Assembly: GCA_015852425.1 (NCBI GenBank)
Contig: JAAAIG010000502.1
Location: 1-28,357 of the forward strand
Direction: 5' to 3'
DNA from: Gryganskiella cystojenkinii
Taxonomy: Eukaryota; Mortierellomycota; Mortierellomycetes; Mortierellales; Mortierellaceae
DNA length: 28,357 nucleotides
The position numbers and the translations under genes are program-made. Of the stretch, positions 22,353 through 28,357 are shown piece by piece; within the stretch, counting starts at the first letter, position 1; each line of letters starts with the position of its first letter. Under the pieces are notes generated by a model. That model did no database searches, had not been told where the DNA came from, and worked only from the letters and a program-made list of their open reading frames with translations.

Positions 22353-22980
22353 ATGAAGATCTCTGTTTCTATCGCTGCTATGGCTCTTGCCGCTACCCAG
22401 GTTATGGCCGTCATTCCCACCCCTATCAAGGAGTGCACCAAGTCCGTCATTGTTACCAGTATGTGAATGGAACGTTCCAGGATAACCTTCGCCTCCTTTC
22501 TGCTTTTTCCAGCAGCCTGTCATTGTCTCATCTTTTTTTCTCACAATATATGATGCTTTGCTCGAATTTTTTTTTGTCTTAGTTCCCGGTGATGGTTGCG
22601 CGGCCTTCGCCGCCCGTTGGAATACCACATTTGATGATATGCTCAAGTGGAACACCAAGTTGAGTCCCGTCTGTAACAACCTCGATGAAGGACATCCCAT
22701 TTGTGTCTCCATCACCAAGGGTGATTGCTGCCTCGGTATCAATCCCAACGTGACCTCGTCCGGCGTTCCTACCTCCCCTGCCACGGCCACTACCCCTTCC
22801 GCCTCCAGTTCCGTCTCTGTTCCTCTTCCCAGCGGTGGTGCCTCGAGCACCAAAACCAACAGCCCTACCGTCACTCTTCCTCCTAGCCCTTCCAAAACTC
22901 CCAACGGTGCTGCCGGTGTCAAGGGCTCCATGGCTCTTGCTGCCGCTGGTGTCATCCTCTCAGTTGTCTACATGCTCTAA
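22353..22980 (+). CDS. Secreted LysM-domain protein 1, GPI-anchor type
   Basis: Predicted 167-residue cell-surface protein that should bind chitin-type polymers. Exons 22353-22458 and 22583-22980; the 124-nt intron has a GTATGT donor and TCTTAG acceptor and splits the codon of Ile36. Order: signal peptide (about residues 1-19, ending VMA), one LysM domain (about 28-77) with GDGCAAFAARW, LKWN and a spaced NNLDEGHPICV end, Cys at 28, 41, 66 and 76, a possible N-glycosylation site at Asn49, then Cys84-Cys85, then a Ser/Thr/Pro-rich stalk and a hydrophobic C-terminal tail (SMALAAAGVILSVVYML) typical of GPI signals. Single-LysM proteins occur as wall proteins and as effectors; which applies here cannot be told. 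It is paralogous to the gene at 24627. Confidence 0.88.
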
Positions 22981-24626
22981 AAAATGAGCGTTGATCGACT
23001 CGAAAAGTTCCAGCTAGAACCAAAACATAGAGAAAGCCTGGACACTTTTTAAGTCTTTTTCTTGAGAGCTTTTATATCCCCTGGAGGGAACAACCTTTCA
23101 GGACTGAGACTGACTTGAACGCCATCTTTCGACATTTTTATCTATCACCACCCCCTTTACTTCCTCGTCCCTCTTACCCTAGTACTTGTACTTTAATACC
23201 CCATAAGTTAACTTCATAAACACCCTCTTTTGGGCACCCCACAAGCTTATCATGAATTATGAAAATGGTCGAAAAAAGGGTCGTGTGCAAACAAAAAAAA
23301 AAAGAAAAAAGAAACAGAACCAGACTTGACGTACACTCGTTTTCGTGCCTTGTAGCGGACAGGATTTTATTTTTATTTTTTTTTTGCGCTCGGGCGCGAG
23401 AAAGAAAGACGAAGCTCTCCTCAACCTTTCATAGTCAGCCTTGCCAACAGCTTCCAAAGTATAATCATAATAACAGCAAGAATGCGCACCGCCCCGTTGG
23501 TTCATGGAAAATGAGCAGCGTTTTGTTTTGTGTTGGTGCTCTCAACTTTGTTGTTTCTCGGCGTTCCATTTTCTTCATTTTTTATGTCTGTGAAGAAAAA
23601 ATTGAAGGCAAAGAACGCCATGTCACCGCGTCACCTGCTCTCTTTTCGATCTTTTCCAGCGGGAGTTTCACCGGAAAGAGAGAATCAGAGGCAGTACCGA
23701 AAGAGAGAGAAAGAGATAAGTGTGTGTGTGTGTGTGGGCTGACTGTTGTGAAAATGTTGAAAACAAAGACGGCGATAATTTTGGTTTTTACAATAAAGGA
23801 GGGAGGGAATCACCAATTTTGCAGGCACAGAGGGTGATCACAAATTAAAGTTTCATTGCATTTGACTCAACAGACAGCAGATCGTCTTCAAAAGTATGAG
23901 TAGAACGTGCAGCAGTGTTTGAGATATTACGCTAGGGAAATGTACGTCTACTGCTTTTAGACAGGAGTTTCATTATTTCGAGGAGCAGAGATGTCAGCGA
24001 GAAGAGCCGAAGCAGCGAGAGTTGTTGTTAATATCGAGACCAGGGAGACAGTACTCTTATTCTCGACGTCGATGATGGCGCATTGCTGAAGGAGTTATAC
24101 CCAATGCAATCGGTTACCAAGGAAAGAGAGAAAGTGATCATGAAAGAGCGAATTGGAGTATGTTTATCATATGCGCCCAATGAGAGAGCAAATGCTTAAA
24201 TGACTTTTTTTTCTTCCTCGAAAAGGATGTGGTGAGCCCATTTGGATGTCTCCCCCAGTGTACTTTAGGGTTAGGCTGGTCCAATTGGACTCACAGTCTG
24301 AACATTTGGAGCAAGAAGAAAAAAGTCTTGTTCTGGACTTCCCTGGTGAGCGCTTTCCCTTTGGGTCGGCTGTTGGACCTACAGCCTCGGTCGAGGGCAA
24401 CGTTATTTTCCGCCAGGGTACAAAAGAGATTCCTTTTCCTCCTTTCTTCTTCTTCCATCTCTTCATCATTCCAATCCCCTTCCCCACATCACTCCATTCA
24501 CCACTCCATTCCCTGCTTTTCCACTTTTTTGCTTCAATAAAAAAGACCGCACCTTCTCTCCTTCCTCACCTAACTTAGACCTTCGTCATCTTCACATAAC
24601 AACACTCCTCTCAAAAAAGTTCAATC
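22981..24626. other. Intergenic region between the LysM paralogues
   Basis: About 1.6 kb with no supported gene. A 192-codon plus-strand frame at 23259-23837 crosses A-runs and a GT repeat and has no family motif, so it is not called. The LysM-2 promoter lies at the right: a CCCCT word at 24476-24480 and a long C/T-rich leader at about 24430-24610. Confidence 0.55.
23720..23736 (+). repeat. (GT)n microsatellite
   Basis: Eight GT units, preceded by a GA-rich stretch from about 23680. Confidence 0.85.
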
Positions 24627-25511
24627 ATGAAGTTCACCCTCTCCGTCGCTGTCCTTGCTCTCGCTGCATCCCAGGCCATGGCTGTGGTCCCTATCCCAAT
24701 CAAGGGGTGCACCAAGACTGTCGTCGTCACGCGTATGTTTTTTTCTTTTTTTTTGCTATTGCATTATTGTTTTCCACTTTTGTTGCCGACCGTTGTTCCA
24801 GCCTTCTCGTGTGGGATTCGCCTCCTATTACTTTCTTCAGTCTGCTACAACAGGTTTCCAACAGGGTTGCTGTAATCCTAAGACGCGTATGCCCCTTCAC
24901 ATAGATGGTACGCTAACTCCCCACATTTTTTCATTCTCATATATAGCTGCCGATGTCTCATGTTCCGACTTTGCCATCGCGAACGGCTGCACTTTCCCTG
25001 ACCTCCTCAAGTGGAACCAGAAGCTCAGCCCTCAGTGTACCAACCTTGGTGAGTTTCTTCATTTAGTTTTATTTCATGTTTTTTGACGTAATAGTAGGGT
25101 GGCTATAAAATTTCATTTCCGAGGGAATGGTCTACGAAACTTGATCACTTCCCCTTTCCTTGGTTTCAACATTTGACGGTGTTCAGCCTAAAAAAAACTA
25201 AACCTCTCCATTGTCTCCGGTCCCCCAAAAAAATTATAGATGTTGGTGCCCCCATTTGCGTTTCTGTCACGCCCGGTGCCAACTCGACCGTTCCTTCTGC
25301 CCCTACTGGCGCCACCACCGTCGGCCCCAAGCCCACTGTTACTCTTCCTAGTGGTGCTTCGACTGCGGGTCCCGCTCCCGTTTCTACCTCTGTCCCCCCA
25401 GCGTCCAGCCCTTCTAGCCCTGCTGCTGGCCACAACGCCGCGAACGGAAACAAGGCCTCCATGGCTCTCGCCGCTGCCGGTGTTCTCTTGTCGGTCGTTT
25501 ACATGTTCTAA
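24627..25511 (+). CDS. Secreted LysM-domain protein 2, GPI-anchor type
   Basis: Predicted 159-residue paralogue of LysM-1. Exons 24627-24732, 24947-25048 and 25240-25511. Intron 1 (214 nt, GTATGT ... ATATAG) has the same position and phase as the single intron of LysM-1. Intron 2 (191 nt, GTGAGT ... TATAG) splits the Asp70 codon and is absent from the sister gene. Order: signal peptide (1-19, ending AMA), LysM domain (about 28-77) with Cys28, Cys41, Cys66 and Cys76 at the same positions as LysM-1 plus an additional Cys50, then a Thr/Pro/Ala-rich stalk and a GPI-type tail (SMALAAAGVLLSVVYMF) nearly identical to that of LysM-1. The expected location is plasma membrane or wall. Ligand is inferred from the family only. 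Confidence 0.86.
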
Positions 25512-25804
25512 GCAAAATAATATATTGAGGTTCTATTCACTTCAACTATTTAATATCCCTGCCTTTTATCACCTCCTCTTTGATATTTTGTTACGTAAAC
25601 AGCCAGTCCTAACGAGAAATTATAAACATTCATGAGTGAAGGCAAGTTCAGCGCCGGTCGCCACTTGCCTACTCCATGTTCGAAAGATAAATTTTGTGCA
25701 ATTGGTATAGTTTTGATTTATTGGAATCGGGAAACGATTTTGGTTTTCTACTCTTCCGCTTATCTTAGCAAACAACCTCCCGTCTTTGTTGTTACTTTTT
25801 TGTT
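25512..25804. other. Convergent 3' regions
   Basis: LysM-2 and the phosphotransferase gene end toward each other, 293 bp apart. A minus-strand AATAAA (25727-25732) lies 73 nt after the phosphotransferase stop. No further feature is seen. Confidence 0.6.
25727..25732 (-). terminator. Poly(A) signal of the phosphotransferase gene
   Basis: Minus-strand AATAAA in A/T-rich sequence 73 nt downstream of the stop codon. Confidence 0.45.
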
Positions 25805-27764
25805 TTACAGTTTCGACTTGACTGTCGCATCGCTGTCCTCCTCCTGAGCGATCTCTAGTGCGAGTCCAAAGACAGACTCGACCATCGCCGCATAGACCTT
25901 GGCCTCCGCCGAACTGGCCTGGCCTCTCGCCACACGGGCCTTGATACCATGGAGAATTACTGCCAACTATAACAGCAAAAGAACAATAATAAATAAAAAA
26001 AAGCCACAACAATCGTTAGACCTGGACGTACATAACACTGCAAAGTTGTTCGCCCACTTAGCATAAGCGCGCCAGTATTTCTTCAGTGGTCCCTTGCTCA
26101 GGAAGGGGGCTTACTCTGAAGAACGAGAACGCGATACAGAACAGCCAGTTTTTGATTGGGAAGGGGCGCGAGGTCTGTTGACAGTATCGCTCCAAGAGAA
26201 CATCGACTGCTGGGATCGGTAACTCGCTATCGGGGATACCACGAAGGCCTCCCATGGGGTTACCGGCCATGGCGGGGACATAGTAAGGGTTTAACAAATT
26301 GGCGAGATCCGAGAACGGATGACCGATCGTCGAGAGTTCCCAATCCAGGATGCCAATCACACGGGGTTCCGTTGGGTGGAAGACCAAGTTGTCCATCTAT
26401 TTGTGCACAATCGAATGGGAAAATCGACACAGGGGTGAGATTAAAGCAGTTGATCATGCATTTTCGTCCCGGGAATAAGATGCCCCAATGATCATCGCAA
26501 CAGCGGCTTACCTTGTAATCTCCATGAACGATCGAAGTCGAGTCGGGAACTTCATGGCTTTTGAACCAAGAGGTCAACTCTTCCATGCCGGCGATCGCCC
26601 CGACCTCCACGCCCTCGGTATCCTTGGCGGCGGCCTGAGCGGCTGAGACCTTGGATAAGGAACCGATCTGACGACGGTAAAATCCAGTCGGTTTTCCATA
26701 GCCCTCGAGACCGACCGCTTGGAAGTCGACCTTATGTAACTTTGCTAATGTGTCGACAGCAGAGATCCAGCTACGAAAAAAAACAAAAATAAAAAAATCG
26801 AGCATAATAGCAATATCTTAGAAAGGTTCCCTCCCGAAAATTCTCGACGAACAACAGCACTCAGTTCAACCATAATAATCTTACCACAACCTGCGCTCCT
26901 CAAAAGGCAACTTGGTCAAGGTGATGTCCGAGAAGATGCGACCCTGCAAGAACTCCATGACCTAAAAAAGAAAAGTGAGATGATCCAAGAGACTCAGGTT
27001 ATCGCTTATGTCTCTCATGCTCTTTTCTTCAAGCATTCGCCCTCCCAATGCACTTATTCGCCGTTGTTTCTTCAGTCTCGCTTACGTAGAAGGGCGTTCC
27101 AATGACAGAGACATCCTCGCAAAGGGTATAGACTTTAGGGACAGGCACATCCGAGTTCTCGCCCAGAGCCTTCAAGATCCTGAACTCTCGCTCGACAGCA
27201 TGGGCGGTAGAGGACAACAAAGCTCCTGCGGGTTTCTTTCTGAGGACATAGCGAGTGTTGCTATAAACCAGTCAGACGACAATATAAAAAAAATTGGTCG
27301 TGTGAGATTTTATCATTCTCCATTATTTGAACGCCGTGTTCGTTCACTCAAAGGAAAGGAGAAGTGGAGTGCAGGGTCCTTATACAACGCCCTAATCGAC
27401 GAAAAGAAGTCAATCGCCATTTTTTCAAACATACTTGGCATCGGTCAACAAGTAGGTGGGGTTACTCTGTCCCAACTTGAACTGGGACACTTTGACGGGT
27501 GTGGCGAATCCTGGGACGTTCTTGAGCAAGTAAGGCTCGAGCGATGATGGCTCGAGTTGATATCTGATCAGTTATTGACAGCAATTGAATAAAATTACGT
27601 TAGACTCAATTGAAAGATGGACAAGGATATATTTGTAAAGGGGTTTGATGGCCGAGCAAAGTCGTGACCCGAGCAAAGTAAACTTGTTGGAATGAGATGC
27701 CGAAACGATCAAAGTACCCTTTGCGCACATCGGTCGTGCTCTGGCCGTGCTCCTTGGGTGCCAT
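25805..27764 (-). CDS. ACAD10/11-like phosphotransferase (APH fold), peroxisomal
   Basis: Predicted 376-residue kinase-fold enzyme matching the N-terminal domain of animal ACAD10/ACAD11; in those proteins this domain is linked to phosphorylating 4-hydroxyacyl-CoA before dehydrogenase processing. Exons: 27764-27718, 27563-27435, 27260-27086, 26961-26885, 26770-26512, 26396-26115, 25966-25805; introns are 114-174 nt. Visible blocks: [17 protein letters not shown] with the likely ATP-binding Lys (67/68), [50 protein letters not shown], catalytic HGDYKMDN (His225-Asn232), metal-binding [10 protein letters not shown] from Asp247, and a C-terminal SKL, the classic peroxisomal PTS1. No acyl-CoA dehydrogenase domain follows, so it is free-standing here. 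Exons 2-7 are firm; the exon 1 donor (GTACTT) is uncertain. The substrate is inferred, not shown. Confidence 0.87.
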
Positions 27765-28357
27765 ACTTTAAATATGTAAGAGAGTTGAGAGGATGGGACA
27801 GTGCAAGGTTGATGAAGAAGAGAAAGATGAATTAAAGAAATGAAATGAGAAAGAAGGAGAAAGAAAGAAAAGTAATGCAAACGGCTCGCGTGTGGGGAAG
27901 GAACAGTTCAATAAAAGAAGAAAAGAGAGTTCGATCACATCGCACAAACAGCGACACAAGTGACGGCCCGACCACGGCCACGGACACGGCTCCGACTTGA
28001 CCAAAGAGGGGCCAACAAGGTTTTGATGTTACAATGGGCTGGGCGATCGGCCGGGAAGCGACTCTCTCTCTTCTTTTGCTTTGCCCTCTCTGCATTTTTG
28101 CATCGATATACCAAACGCATAATTGCATGCGGGTCATCACTCTTCACTCGTTTTTATTTCTTTTTCTTTCTTCGTTTTGCCCGATGTCCCAGACCGGCAC
28201 TCACTCGTCGTAGATGACAAACAGCTCTGTTTTCCTACCGATCAAATTGTACAGCGTAGGATTGACACCACTAAAAGCATATTCACAGAAAGCGCATGTC
28301 ACTGAACAACAAACAATATCTCCACAAATATCATTCGATCCCTTCAGTGGGGGGGGG
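27765..28357. promoter_or_regulatory. 5' flank of the phosphotransferase gene
   Basis: Upstream region of the minus-strand gene: on the minus strand it has C/T-rich tracts at 27780-27880, as in other leaders here. No convincing TATA box or second gene is seen. The window ends in G9 (28349-28357). Confidence 0.5.

Noticed and set aside
23259..23837. 192-codon plus-strand open frame between the LysM genes
   Set aside because: It translates A-runs, GA-rich sequence and a GT repeat into Lys, Arg/Glu and Cys/Val runs; no domain, no homologue recognised.

Overview
The window looks like nuclear DNA of a fungus. The genes are broken by short GT-AG introns (about 80-340 nt) with CTAAC-type branch sites. 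They include an Msn2/Msn4-type stress regulator and secreted GPI-anchored LysM proteins. The very long A and T runs, the pyrimidine-rich leaders and the mixture of gene families suggest an early-diverging (Mortierella-like) fungus; that placement is inference.

Layout. 875-2727 (-): two-exon C2H2 zinc-finger regulator. 2728-13100: about 10.4 kb in which I find no gene I can support; it carries homopolymer runs and a few inverted repeats. 13101-14425 (-): seven-exon ubiquitin-conjugating enzyme of the UBE2G1/Ubc7 type, none of whose exons is long enough to stand out as an ORF. 15138-16317 (+): five-exon proteasome subunit beta-6 (PRE7/PSMB1), head to head with the E2 across a 712-bp intergenic region. 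17108-21430 (+): three tandem LUD-domain paralogues: a bare core, one with a likely mitochondrial presequence, and one with a basic then Ala/Pro-rich N-terminal extension. 22353-22980 and 24627-25511 (+): two paralogous LysM proteins with signal peptides and GPI-type tails. 25805-27764 (-): seven-exon phosphotransferase (APH-fold) like the N-terminal kinase domain of ACAD10/ACAD11, here free-standing and ending in the peroxisomal signal SKL. 27765-28357: its upstream flank, ending in a G9 run that may be a contig edge.

How the genes relate. The E2 and PRE7 both serve ubiquitin-proteasome turnover and share one divergent promoter region. The LUD cluster is a local gene-family expansion whose copies are probably sent to different compartments; its biochemical role in fungi is not known to me. 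The LysM pair is a second local duplication, of chitin-binding wall or secreted proteins, in which one copy has an extra intron. The phosphotransferase points to peroxisomal catabolism of hydroxy acids. The zinc-finger regulator has the DNA-contact residues of Msn2/Msn4, so STRE (AGGGG) sites are its expected targets. A few occur upstream of genes here, but no more often than chance allows.

I do not see a clearly new biological system. The LUD triplication with different targeting, and the free-standing peroxisomal kinase, are the observations most worth following. All splice models come from reading splice signals and protein-family conservation by eye.
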